Assembly: GCF_052324685.1 (NCBI RefSeq)
Contig: NC_135212.1
Coordinates: 6,804,278 to 6,868,277, forward strand
DNA length: 64,000 nt
Direction: 5' to 3'
Origin: Brachyhypopomus gauderio
Taxonomy: Eukaryota > Chordata > Actinopteri > Gymnotiformes > Hypopomidae
In this document: piece by piece, positions 50,359 to 63,884 of the stretch
Position numbering within the stretch: the first letter of the stretch is position 1
Layout of the letters: the number at the start of each line of letters is the position of its first letter
Made by a program: the position numbers and the translations under genes
The notes under the pieces: generated by a model
What the model saw: only the letters and a program-made list of their open reading frames with translations
What the model was told of the DNA's origin: nothing
The model's database searches: none

Positions 50359-51394
50359 GAGATTATGAACATTAGCAGGTCACCTCTAACTACACGACGG
50401 GCCATTTCTCATTGTTGGTCGGTAAACTCTTGGATCAATTGCAGTGAATGTGTCCAAGATGAGCGCACAGGCCACAAAGAATTAGAAGTGGCATCACAAA
50501 CAACAACTACAGATCTATAACATGTTATGAATCTTTAACAGTGAGGTTCTAACCTCCCAAACTATTACTGCTTGACGAGGATGGTGGAGAAAATACACAG
50601 GGGTGTTTCCTAAACACCATCACTGTTATTTACCTCTGAATCTATAATCGTTATATAAAACATAGCAGCTCAAGAGCTCTTCTCAGATAACGGTCACAGC
50701 CATTAGGCATCAAGAGATCTGTATGTGAAACAGGAGACGGAGAGTAATAATTCCTTAAGCCTGACTGATACGGCCCTGACGACCCTGTGTTCACCCCTTC
50801 CCACCTTCACCACGTAACTGGTCAGCTAAGAAGCATGAATGAGTCAGGAGTGTGTGAGAAGGTACACAACAGTCCTGGGCTCTACAGCGCCGAGACTCCG
50901 AGCTCCCAGGCTCTCAGGGACACCCCGATACCAGGCTGTGCAGTCCCAGCACAGGCGCTCCTGAAACCGCGCTTCACGTAATCCAGTCGTGAAACAGCAC
51001 AACATCCTGTTAAACTGCACGGGGTTCGGCGACACAGGAAGAGGGTCTGGAGGAGAGCGTGGGCAGCCCTTCACTCCAGCGTCCAACGCTTCGCTTTCTG
51101 GATGCCACTACACAACGTTCCCCTTTCAAACTACCGAAGCCTTCTGTGTTTCTCCGGTAAAACCTCCACACTAGTGTACGGAGAGACGAAAGCGCCGTGC
51201 TGTGCTTTTAACAACCTACAAAGCAGCCAATAAACCCACAGCTCTGTGCCTGGAGGGGCGAGGGAATAAACCCTTTAACCCTTTGCTGTGTGATCTAAAT
51301 CGAGCGCGGACGTGCTGGGTTTCAGACGTCCAGCCATCGCAGGCTGCACCTCTGATCTCTGCTGCCCCCTAGGTGAGTTCTGGACACGGTACTA

Positions 51395-51408
51395 GTCACC
51401 ATGGTGAC
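51395..51408. promoter_or_regulatory. Palindrome resembling an RFX X-box
   Basis: GTCACCATGGTGAC is a perfect 14-bp palindrome and fits the X-box pattern GTHNYY-AT-RRNAAC at 13 of 14 positions. It lies in the presumed upstream region of the sirtuin gene. Chance occurrence is quite possible. Confidence 0.25.
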
Positions 51409-53629
51409 CACTTCAGTCCCTAAAAGGTTTCCTCTTTCTCCTCCCGTGGGCTAATGACATGTCATTCAGTGTTACCTCTTTGTTGGATTCTCATATGACA
51501 CAATGCAGCTAATTTGGGCTTATTGTAGTGTTTATTCAGGGTGCATGTGCATGTGTGCACACGTGTATGAAAGTGCCAACGTCTAACACCTTCGATACTA
51601 ATTTGATTAGGTCAAATTCCTAAGAAAAGCAGCACAGTGATCTGATGCCGTCTGGTCCTACAGGCCCTGTCCTTTAGTGCTGCTGTCATTTGGAAACCTT
51701 TTATAATGCAGTGTCAAAAAAATGGCCAAGCAGTTGCAATTATTCTCAAGTTGAAAAAGTTCACAAACATGCCTAAAAAAGGTCGGCGTTTCCTGTGACC
51801 TCTAGCATCATGGGTCTAAACATTCATTTAATAGAACCATCATCAACAGCCTGGCAGATTAGTTTACTTCATGTAAAGGCTGAAAATTTAGACATATACT
51901 GACATCTAGTGGCGTAAGTAAGACGATCTCGTGGGAAAACGTCATGTAGTGGTCTTTGTTTAAAATAACAAGTGCAGTTCTAGAGTCTGTTGGGGCCCCA
52001 AAGTTAGCACATCACCACTGCTGTACATTAAAGCTGTTGGCCCCGAGGCCCTAGGGCTCCAAACAGTGTACTGCCTCACCTGGTGCCCTAGGTGCCTCTG
52101 GAAACAGTACATCAAAGGTCAGTTGTGGTGTTAGACCAATTAAATGCTTTTCTTGTATCACTGCCAACATCAATAGTATACATATTTAATAATAACTCCA
52201 AAGTAAAACTATAACCAGCTAAGAATATCCTCCTCTGCAGGCTTGCTAAATTTTCCACAAAGAAAATAAATTCTTGAATAACACTCACTAGGTTGATGAA
52301 AGCAATACAAAGTATGCTTAAAAGTGTTTATATTGCAATGATCCATGGGAATAATAAAAAGGTCACATTTGTTTAGGGACACCATCTCTGTGCACTCAAA
52401 AACAAACAAACAAACAACACACAACCCACACTCATACATTTTGAGCTATAAAGAAACATGTATCCGCATATCCAAGTACATAAATACATAACTAACGTGG
52501 GGTTATTTTCACGCATACATCCTCCCTGTAAAGACAGGTACGTAAAAAGGTGATGTCTACTTAAAAACCTACGCAGCCCGTCCATGGCACCAATCTCTAT
52601 ATTAGGACTGCTTGTTCATTAGCCTACATCAGGGTCGACCTCCTTAAGACACGCAGACGAACAGGCCAAAACCACCATGCACATTCCCCTAGTATAAAAC
52701 ACCAACGTTTCATATTGCATTGATTTGTACTGCCTATTGATGCATCACTTTTATGAAGAAATTGCGCCTGTCAAACAGAACTAATGTTAGTGATTATTAG
52801 TTAGTTCGTAGGCTGATGCCCTGTTCCCACATGCTTCCAACATTTTAAGCGGTTTATCACATCTCAACTGGATTAGGCCTAATTCACGCTGCGAATATCA
52901 AGTGGAAAATAAAATCTGCACATTGTCTTGTCAAACCTGCCTCTAGATGGTGAAGCGTCAATCTGCAGGGAGGGGACAGACTGCCCGCAAACAACAGCGG
53001 CAACTTGTGTCCTCTTCGCATGAAATGCCACGTAGTGGTCGTCACGCCTGGCGCTCAACTTGCTGAACACTACAGAGTCACGCTTAAAAGAGGCGCAGTG
53101 AAGTTCACCAGCGGTTCACTGTTCACCAGAACAACACCAGCGAGATGAAGAGACAGGAAATACGTCACTCTTCATAAGCGCGGGAACATTCCGCAGAGTT
53201 TGAATCGGCACACCGCGCGCTCGGGGATGGCGTAATGATGCCCTCTGGAGGTCCTTCGAAGGCCCACGCGACACCAATGGGGAATAAAATTAACCAAAGC
53301 ACACGCTTCAAAGTCTCCTTTAGAAAAGGACTAAGAAGTTTCCGAACCGTGGGCAATGGGCAGGAAGTGGGTTTGGTGTCGGCAGCGAAAAACAAACTGC
53401 AAAGGCAACACCGTCAGGCTATTTTTTTAAAAGCCCTGGTGGGATTTTGGATTCACCAAACGCAGTTCATCTACATTGTTTAAAGGGTGTTGAAGAGCAG
53501 GCTTCTGGCTATGCGCAATTTAAACTATTACGCTAGACTGCTTGAGTTTAAAATGTAATTTTCCTGGTCACCTCGCGGGCGCACCAATAAAGGTTTTTAG
53601 AAAATCACTCCACTTTCTACCCTAATATA

Positions 53630-53823
53630 CAGTGGCGTAGCCAAAGGGGGGGGGGTGCAGGGGTGGCAATCTCACCCCCAACAGAGCCCTTGCCACCCCA
53701 CTGGAAATGGTCATTTTAAGGTCATTTATGTTTCCTTTCGTTCATCATTTGTATATGGACCCCTCTGATAAAGCCTTGGTCACCCTTTGGCCACCCCTTG
53801 AAAAAAGTCTAACTCTGCCACTG
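53630..53823. mobile_element. hAT-type MITE with perfect 8-bp target-site duplication
   Basis: A 194-bp element starting CAGTGGCGTAG and ending GCCACTG (complement CAGTGGCAGAG). It is flanked by identical CTAATATA at 53622-53629 and 53824-53831. Short inverted ends and an 8-bp duplication point to hAT. No coding capacity. Confidence 0.9.
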
Positions 53824-54849
53824 CTAATATATGACACAAAATAGCATGTAGTTAGCCTACACGAGTTACCATATTAAGAAGCATATCGTATTCCTCAATA
53901 GGCGAGGAAAAATACGCCACTGACGATAACGTCCACTGGTCCAGATTCTATCCCGTGTTTATCATGGTCACGGCACCAGCTATAATATATGCAAAGGTGT
54001 AATTGCTTCTGAAAGAAGTCACTCAGTTACGCGGTGTCCTAAAGATTCGCTTTGATAATCATGTTTTCATCATCTGCTTTAGAAGCAGTCACGCAGTAGG
54101 CCTACGTAAGAAGTTAGTTACTGCATGAACAGACCTCTGAAAATGCTGTTTGTTGCATGAACACGAAATGTCGGCTTTGGTGAAGCAGTCACCTGAAGGA
54201 TTTCTGATTTTACAAATCTATTTAAAATAGCCTACAATGATTAATAGATCTGAACATTCTACATATATCTTTGTCTGCTGTGCTCCAACTAATATGATGC
54301 AACAGCAAATATTTCAAGGTCACGAGTAGACACGAACGCGAAGAGACATGACAGCTTTTTTATGGGAAAGATTGTTTATTTTCCCTCTGCATTCACTGAC
54401 TTTTACTGATACAAATTCGAAATTGCCTATCAGGTATTTCTAACTGAGTGATAAAGACCGTTAAGCGTGGTTTGATGTTTGGTGTAACTTTACAGCACAC
54501 TGAAATTCGCAATTTCTTAGCATTGCATTACTTCATATTTGACAACGTATGATGGCATCTATTTGTGGATCTATTTTCAGGGTAAAGGCCGACTTGAACA
54601 ACATCGCTCCTCTCCAAGGCCTAACCACGTTTCACTGGGCTTCAACACCAGTAATGCAAATACATGTTCGTTTGTCATTCACAAGTACCATATATTGTGT
54701 GTAGGTACACCTATGCCCATTTTTCTCTGCAGGTCCGTACGCGCCGTGGTTTGGACCTGCAGCGCGTCACTTCCTGTCCGAGGTATCCGCGTTGGTAACC
54801 AACTGCTCGGTTAAAAGAGCAGGACGCCACGTACACGTCATTACAGCCA

Positions 54850-54982
54850 GAACATGGTGCGGACGGCACATTTGACAGACTTCAGATAACTTTTAAAGTA
54901 GCAGCACACTTTGTTTCGAGCAACCGAGGGCAGCAGAGAAAACTATTGCAAGTTTCCCAGACTGTTGCAAGTTCTTGAACGC
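54850..54982 (+). other. tmem263: Probable non-coding first exon and promoter area of tmem263
   Basis: The donor GTAAGT starts at 54983. The stretch before it has an ETS-like ACTTCCTG near 54768 and leads to the exon at 55776. The 5' end is not defined by the sequence. Confidence 0.45.
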
Positions 54983-55782
54983 GTAAGTATCCTGTAGCTA
55001 GCATTAGCTGACTAGCAACTTCTTGTACACCGTCTTGTGTGTTTATCTAGTTAGCTAGCAGGCGCGCTGTTTACTTAGCTAGCAAGGAAGCAAAGTATAG
55101 TTAGCAAACTTTCTGAAGTGTTAAAAACAACCACGAAAAGTCAGTTTTTCCCAGCAACTTTTAAACCAATGAAGTCTTCATTCGCTTGACACTGCTTTCT
55201 GGTGCCATATTGGAGCCAGCTGGAGGGAACTGGTGGATTGAGCAAGACTGGCATGTCTACGTGTAACTGAACCCCCTCATGAGTTATTATTTCACTGTGC
55301 TTTAGCCCCATGTCTGGCATCTCACAGTTAGGCCTGCATATTGGGTATTGACTCTGGCTTCAAAGTTATCTAAGCTCAGATGCTGATATGTAGCTTTCTA
55401 ACAGTTTAGATTAGAATAAGATGGGGGGAAAGAACAACTTATCGTTTTTTTGTCCAGTCTGTTTCGCGTATTTGGTGCGGCAAGGTTATATTTTGTGTGT
55501 TGGTTTCAAACACAAGAGGGCATTCACAAATGTGAGGTCTGGGTGTTGTCAGTAGTATAACTTTTAAAGCCAAATACAAACCTGACTGGTTGTAAACTGG
55601 TCTGGTTTGTTCTTGTGCGCTCAGTAGCGCACCCAAGCTCTAGTGAGCCTTTGGCTTTTTTGGTCTTTTTCAAATCCTCCATGCTGACATAAAGTATAAT
55701 TAATTGGCAAAGTTGTTTACTTTTTCAACTCAAATATGAAGGATTACTTTCAGTCGCTTCTGTTCCCCTCCACAGATAAACT

Positions 55783-56808
<1,026 letters not shown>

Positions 56809-58175
56809 AGTTGGGGAGATCCGATCATGATCATCGGTGACTATTGCATGACTCCTCGGTTGGTGGATGGTTGGTTTAATATTCAAAAAGTGTTGGCGGC
56901 ATATTCATGTGTGAGATCTGGCCTATAAGATGATGACCCCAATACGCTGGAGCTTCAATCTGTTCCTTAGAAGGGCACCTCTGTTTTTGTTTGTCACAAG
57001 TGGTGTCTTGTTGACTGACAGGGAGTGAATGCAGTGTTCCATCCAATGGCAAAAATGTGTTGAAATGTGAACTGCCATGGTTTTGTTATTTTTTGTTTTG
57101 CGTGAGAGACCATGGTAACCGTGATGTTCCACCACAGTGCACCAGCCTTTGTCTTTTGAAAAAAACACCAAGCACCACACTAGTTTGAACCAGAGCCTTG
57201 TCGCCAGTTCATTGCAGGCCAAGTTCTGGATTAAGATGGACATAGCTTGGGTGTCCCCTCAAGGTACTGTAGAAGAGAATCTGTGCCCCGGGGGCGCGAT
57301 GGCAGTGGTCCCTCTGTTTGATTGATTTTGTTTGTGAGATTATTGCCTCTGGGGGTCCAAGATGAGCCATAATGTACTCACACAGCTTTGCTCCCATCTC
57401 TCTCTGTATATATCTCCCTCTCTCTCCCTCTCACATAGCCCTTTGCTCATTTCTTTCTCTGTCTCCCCCAAACACACAGCTTTGATCTCTCTCTCTCTCT
57501 CTCATACACACACACACTCCCTTCACTCATTTCTCTCTCACGCTTGTGTGCTATCCTCATGTTGGCTGCAGTCCAGTTCAACCTTGAGACTACAGACGTG
57601 AACTAATGTGGTCAACATGCCAAAGAAAAGTGTCAGGAAGTTCCGTTGTCCCTGCATTTTGGCAGCAGTCTCTCCTAAAACAATCGGTGTGTCTGCGTTG
57701 CTCTTTACAGAAATAAACATATGTTAATGTCAGTGCCACAAACGAAAACGGTGGCTTGTTTGTGGACTGTAGCCTTGGAATGAAGGCTGTGTGTCAGGGT
57801 CTGGTGTGATTATAGCAGTATTTCTTTTTCTTGTGGAAAGGTTCATAGTGCTCATCCACTTTTTCGTCTCATTCATTTCGCAGTTTGAATGTTTGTACAG
57901 GCCAAGGTTGAATCTTTTTTTTTTTTTTTTTTTTAATATATATTTTGTAGAAGTTGGGGGTTGACCAGAATCTGTATCAGTTCTGTGTTAAACATCTATT
58001 TTTCTTCAACCAAAGTGTGCAAATATGTAGTCTTCTGTCTCTGCTGCATTTAATGTAGGTTCTTTGTATAATGAAGATATGTACTCCGTTTTGTTTTAGA
58101 TTTTAGCGATGTGTTTATCTTACATACACATATAATTCTTGAATTATTTTGAATTCAATAAAGAAATCTGATCTT
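56809..58175 (+). other. tmem263: tmem263 3' UTR
   Basis: A long 3' UTR of about 1.36 kb ends after AATAAA at 58157-58162. It contains CT/CA-rich parts (57395-57535) and a poly-T run (57917-57934). No other gene is seen. Confidence 0.65.
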
Positions 58176-58689
58176 GCATTTTGTCTTGGGTGGACTGTCT
58201 TTCTTCTGGTGCTCACCCACAGAACCACTTAACAAAGTCAAAACTGTGTTCCAACCTATCAGAAGCACAGGACCAGTCCCGAGGTCATTTGACGTGATGT
58301 GTATGGCAGCTACTTTCAGGATGTGGTGATGGGTCTCCCCCATCGGTCACCTCCAGGTAAGGGTTTCATTCCTCATACCACTCAGTGAGTGTCTCCAGAA
58401 TGGACTGCAAGCCTTCACTGATGCTCCAATAAAGGGGTGTGGTAATGAATAAGAGAGAATACTGCACTCTGGTCTAGTACGAAGACTTTTCCCCAGAGAG
58501 AAAAAGTGGATGTCAAAAAAGTGAAAGATGCATTTTTATGTATGTAACAGCACACAATGGCAGCTAGTAATCAATGTGAGCTTTATCACCGCATAGTAAA
58601 CAAGAACAAAAAAGATATTTAAGTGAAAGCTGTTCCATAAAGTGACCGAGTGTAATCGCTAGTTGGGTTTTATAGTGACACTGCTCTAG
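58176..58689. other. Gap between tmem263 and the LINE
   Basis: No gene or repeat is recognised. The true 5' edge of the LINE may lie within the last 50 bp. Confidence 0.45.
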
Positions 58690-61123
58690 TTAGATAGGCA
58701 TATCCTGGATCTTGTCTGTTCTACCTCCTCAATTGCCCCTCTTAATCTGCATGTTACTGATTTTAATGTCTCTGATCATAGAGCTGTAGTTTTTAAGTTA
58801 TCGTTATCTTTCTGCACTAAGAGAACGCATCTTCCTCGTAGTATTACTTTTAGGAATCTTAAGAACATCTGCCCTTCAGTTTTTGCTAGGTCCCTCAACC
58901 AGATCCCTATTCCCCAGATTATATCCTCGCCTGAGATGTTGGTTGATCATTATAACTATGCTGCTACTACATTGCTAAATCTACATGCCCCACTCCAAAA
59001 TCGAGTTGTAACTTTTCGTCATTCGGCCCCATGGTTCACCCCTGAGCTTAGGTCACTCAAAGCTAAAGGCCGTCAGATGGAGCGGCTTTTCAGAAAAACA
59101 GGTCTGACAGTTCACGCGTTAGCTTATAAAGATCACACTCAGTTGTACAAGGCTGCGCTACTCAAGGCTAAGGTTGATTTTAATACTACTAATATTGCCA
59201 ATTGCCATGGCAATGCGAGAGCACTGTTCTCTACAATAAATAAACTCCTGCAACCTGCAAACAGCTTTCCATTAACCCCTTCATCAGCCCTTTGTAATGA
59301 CTTCCTGGTGTTCTTCACTGAGAAAATTGAGAGTATTTACGCTGAATTTCATTCTGTTCCGTGTACTTCGGGTTGCCCTGTACCACACTCTTTAGTCTCA
59401 ACGCCACTATCTGTTTTTCACCTGGTGGAGGAGGGTTTCATTGTTGGTCTTATTAAAGGGGCTAGATCTACTACTTGTGTTTTAGACCTCATGCCTACTC
59501 CCTTACTGAAGGCATGTCTAGCATCTGTCTGTCCACTCATTACTAGGTTTATCAGTGCTTCTCTTACCTCAGGCTTGGTTCCCTCTCACCTAAAGTTGGC
59601 TGCTATTATGCCGATCCTACAGAAGTGTGGCCTCTCACCCACTGATCTAAATAATTATCGTCCCATATTGAACCTCCCCTTTCTGAGCAAAATTCTGGAG
59701 CGCTGTGTGTCCTTACAATTACAGGAACACCTTCTGAGGAACGACCTATTTGAACATTTTCAATCTGGTTTTAGATCTAATCACAGCACTGAGACGGCCC
59801 TGGTTAGGGTCATGAATGACTTACTGCTGGCAGCAGATTCAGGTCAGGTGAGCATTCTTGTTCTCCTTGACCTTACCGTTGCGTTTGATCGGCTGGAATC
59901 GTGGATTGGTCTTACTGGCTTGGCCTTACAGTGGTTCAGGTCTTACTTAGCAGGTAGGCGGCAGTTCGTTTCTCTGGGTAGTTTCAGATCCAACACTGTC
60001 TCTTTAGATTGCGGTGTCCTACAGGGTTTGGTTTTGGGCCCTATTCTTTTTAACATTTACATGCTCCCTCTTGGCAATATTTTCAGTCAACATGGCCTCC
60101 AGTTTCATTGTTATGCTGATGATACTCAAATCTACATTAGCACTCAGCCTTCATCTGTATTGCTGCTTAACGCTCTGCTAGACTGTCTGGCTGATATTAA
60201 GCACTGGATGCTCAGTAATTTTTTTTATTTTAACAATAATAAGTCAGAAGCCATGCTCGTTGCTACATCATCTACCCTCAATAAGATTGGACAGACCAGT
60301 TTTTCCATACCTGGTTTTATTTCCTCTTCTGTGGCACAGGTTCGCAATCTTGGTGTCATACTTGATTCCACCCTCTCTCTTGAGGCACACATTAACAACA
60401 TTACCAAAATAGCCTTCTTCCACCTCAAAAACATAGCTCGCCTACGTCCTTCCCTGTCTGACTCTGTGGCTGAGACCCTTGTTCATGCCTTTATTACATC
60501 TCGGCTTGACTATTGCAATTCTTTGCTTATTGGGCTCCCTGCCAGTAGCCTTAAGAAGCTGCAATATGTCCAAAACTCTGCAGAAAGAGTTCTCACCTGC
60601 TCCAGGAAGTGGGATCACATAACCCCGATCTTAAAAGATCTGCACTGGCTTCCTGTCCTTGACGGGATTAAATTCAAGATTGTATTGTTGGTTTTTAAAT
60701 CCATTCATGGGTTGGCACCGTCTTTCTGACATCGTGTCCCCCTATGCTCCGTCACGTGCACTGCGGTCTGCTGATGCCCACCGGATGGTTGTGCCGCACA
60801 CAAAACTCCGTAAAAACGGGGATCGAGCCTTTAGTGTTGTGGGCCCTAAGTTGTGGAAGTCTCTCCCTTTATCTCTCCGCTCCTGTACATCATTGTCTGT
60901 TTTTAAGAAGCTCTTAAAAACACACCTTTTTGAATGTGCTTTTTAGAAGGTTTACATTGTTTCTTTTATTCTATTAACTGTTTTATCAATTGTTATTTTA
61001 TTTTTATTTTTTATTGTTTTTAAATTGATCTACCGTTTGTTTCTTATTTTTAATCTGTAAGCGTCTTGGGTGGCTTGAAAGGCGTCTTAAATAAAATTCT
61101 ATTATTATTATTATTATTATTAG
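58690..61123 (+). mobile_element. 5'-truncated LINE of the L2 group (ORF2 remnant and 3' tail)
   Basis: The frame from about 58705 starts in the end of the endonuclease (LDLVCST, then VSDHRAV). It continues through a linker (HSAPWFTPELRSLKAKGRQM) and reverse transcriptase: LKLAAIMPILQK, SGFRSNHSTETAL, VLLDLTVAFD, FRSYLAGRRQF, GVLQGLVLGPILF, and the catalytic box CYADDTQIY. The main open frame 58936-60729 has 597 codons. A frame change at about 60722 moves the C-terminal part (LSDIVSPYAPSRALRSAD...LLKTHLFE) to another frame, ending 60946. The RT block after AFD lacks about ten residues. The 3' UTR ends AAATAAAATTCT(ATT)n, a short-repeat tail typical of L2. This is a dead, 5'-truncated copy. 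Confidence 0.9.
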
Positions 61124-62039
61124 ATTGTTAGTTTGCAATATGAGAACATTTGAAAATGATTTGCAGTCTTTTTGAATGGAGTTAGTTTTTTTTGTTCAAC
61201 TGCCTAAATAGCAAAATGGCTTGTATTTATCTGGTTTTGTACTATTCAGTCTAGTAATCAGCCATGTTGTTCTCTGATGACTAGAGTGTATGTTCTTTAT
61301 CTTAGCACACAGGAAGAATGGGTCTAAATCCATTTACAGCCAATAGCAAGAGGGACTTAACCCTTGAATCACCAGGCTTGAAAGTATGTGGTGACAGTGT
61401 GCCTTCAGGGAACAGCGAGTCAAATGGTTCATGCCTGTTTTCTCTCTCTCTTCTTTGTGTCTGATCCCAAGCCCTGATTCAACCAGCCTTTAAGTGACTC
61501 ACTAATGATGCCACAAAGATATTCACCATAAGCACACGGTCTTCTACTTCAAACACCCAACATAAGTGGGCAGACATTGTTAAAGAGGTGGGCAGAGGGC
61601 TGTCTTGAGCAGCAACAAACACAAACATTCACTGTATTGGGTGTCCTGCTGCGAACACAAGCCTAGCTCAGACAAGGAAGGGTGTGTGACTTGTACTACA
61701 TGCTTCCTGTATCTGTCCTCATTTGAATAGTTCAGCACCCTGAAATGCCCTGTAGAAGTCGCAGGTAGCAGCACTTCAATGACTTTGTAACCCCATCAAA
61801 GCAAGACACAAGCTCAGAAAATGAGATTGTATGCCTATTAATCTGATAGGAGTCTAAGGAAAACAGTCAAGCTGTTCAGCATGATGGGATGTCTGAGATT
61901 CATGATTAAATTTAAAGGGCATAAATGCATAATAACACTTTAAGGAGAAGGAAATAATGCAGCCTATTGTTGAAGTCAGACCTGTGAGTAATTTATTTAA
62001 ATACATCAGGATAAAGGAAAGATGTGTGATGTCTGTGTA
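61124..62039. other. No recognised feature
   Basis: AT-rich sequence after the LINE tail. No gene, repeat or RNA is recognised. Confidence 0.5.
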
Positions 62040-62705
62040 AAATGGGATGGTGTTTCTCACTAGGAGGAGATTAAAGAGGTGGTGTGTCTCAATAGGAAAT
62101 TAAAGGGGTGGTGTCTCATCAGGAGGAAATTTATAGGCATGTTGTCACATCAGGAGGAGATTAAAGGGGTGGTATCTCACCAAGAGGAGATCAAAGGGGG
62201 TTGTGTCTCACCAAGAGGAGATTAAACGAGTGTGTCTCATCAGGAGGCAATTAAAGGTGTGGTGTGACATCAGGAGGAGATTAAAGGGGTGGTGTCTCTC
62301 ACCAGGAGAAGATTAAAGGAGTTGTGTATCTCACCAGGAGGAGATTAAAGGCATGGTTTGTCTCATCAGGAGGAGATAAAAGGGGTGGTGTGTCTCATCA
62401 GGATGAGAATAAAGGCATGGTGTGTATCACCAAGAGGAGATTAAACGAGTGTGTCTCATCAGGAGGCAATTAAAGGTGTGGTGTGTCATCAGGAGGAGAT
62501 TAAAGGAGTGGCATATCTCACCAGGAGGAGATTAAACGAGTTTAAAGGCATGGTGTGTCTCATGATCAGATTAAAGGGGTGGTGTGTCTCATCAAGAGGA
62601 GTTTAAAGGGGTGGTGTGTCTCATCAGGATGAGATTAAAGGGGTGGTGTGTCTCATCAGGAGGAGTTTAAAGGGGTGGTGTATCTCACCAAGAAGAGATT
62701 AAAGC
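62040..62705 (+). repeat. Diverged minisatellite of about 30-32 bp, some 20 copies
   Basis: The unit is approximately GTGTCTCATCAGGAGGAGAT plus TAAAGGGGTG. Copies differ in length and base (CATCAGG/CACCAAG, GATTAAAG/GTTTAAAG), so the array is older than the others in this window. A longer motif (GAGATTAAACGAGTGTGTCT) recurs at about 62218 and 62440, which hints at block duplication. Confidence 0.9.
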
Positions 62706-63884
62706 TTGTTGGCTTGGGGATATGCTATCCATTTGTACCTTGTGCTACATGAATGTATTCTTCACTCCTGACTCCATTTATCAAACATGAAAATGTTTAT
62801 CTGCGTTTCAGTAATACAGGTAATACAGCTTTAACCATAGTGCAAAAGTAAACTCACAGCTCATGTGATTGACAGTCATGTTGAGGATCAGCTATGGGAC
62901 AGGTGTGTATTAAAATAACAAAGAAGTCATGAGACACCTGTGCAGGTGAGATATATACCCAAATGATATTGAATTGCAACTCTTAGTTTGAACACGACAT
63001 GCTCTCGACGTGAGCAGTGGGTCTGCCAATTTCTGTGTAAACAGGAAAGTCTGAATTATTTATTTGGCCACAATTTGATTCATGTAGCCTGAAACAATGA
63101 GATGCAGGAAATGTTTTTTTCTTTATTAAATCATTGCTGTTATAGCCCAAAGAGCAATAAAGAATCAAAGCTGCATCTCTGCTTTGATCTTAGATTCTGA
63201 TTGGGAAATTCATCTGAAAGACTGACATGTTGCATTGCCCTAAAGACATTTTTTTTTTTTTACAAATTTTGAATTGTGGACCTTTTATTTTTAATTGCAG
63301 ACAATTTATAATTTATAACCCTTAACAAATGATGTGCCAATGTCATTGATGTGTAACCTGGTGAGATGGATTAGTGAGTCAATGTCTCATTTGTACAACT
63401 TGGTGAAGCCACTCTTGGTAATGTTGTTACCGAGGGGGTTCAGGCCCTATGCAGAACAGCAGCAGGGACAGGACAAATCCCGCACTTCATGGTGACTTGT
63501 GCTATTGGCCAGTAGTAGCCCCCAAAGTTGTCTTCCACAGCCCTGAGTCCCTCACAAAGTCTCTTACATGCTCTTGAGTGGACATTCCAGGATCCATGTG
63601 CTAAATCACAGGCTTAGTCTGTATTAAAATGCAGACTGTGCACAGGGTGGTCTGTCTGGTATTTGTCTTACAGTCTTGAGTGACTGTTCTATCCACTGGA
63701 GTCTGACCATGTGTCTGTGGAGCTTGGGGGTTAATTCCCCATTAAGGGAAGCTGCAGGTTGGGGAGGGGCAATGCCCTTCATTCTACTGCCCCAACACCT
63801 GATTGGGTACCGGTTTAAGAAGGAAAACCATCAGTATACAGTGGGCTGCAGCTGAACCACGTGAAGGGCAACCGAATCAGGAGT
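62706..63884. other. No recognised feature
   Basis: About 1.2 kb of ordinary AT-rich sequence with poly-T near 63250. I could support no gene here. Confidence 0.5.

Larger units (their letters stand above)
46939..54850. other. Region between sirtuin and tmem263, no supported gene
   Basis: This 8-kb stretch should hold the sirtuin promoter and any 5' exon. It contains a poly-A tract (49258-49285), two minisatellites (49574-50007 and 50176-50358) and a hAT MITE (53630-53823). CpG-richer segments at about 50880-51350 and 52900-53330 are candidates for a first exon or promoter. An antisense ATG at 51013-51011 opens MLCCFTTGLREARFQERLCW, but no splice into the sirtuin could be shown. Confidence 0.5.

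Noticed and set aside
50844..51086. Minus-strand frame MLCCFTTGLREARFQERLCW... as first coding exon of the sirtuin
   Set aside because: The composition would suit a presequence and the region is CpG-rich. However, no good donor in the right phase joins it to the exon ending 46758, so I did not add it to the gene.
52879..53070. Minus-strand frame FSKLSARRDDHYVAFHAKRT as a sirtuin 5' exon
   Set aside because: It opens with GTG, not ATG. A possible donor after GGCAG is weak and the phase cannot be confirmed.
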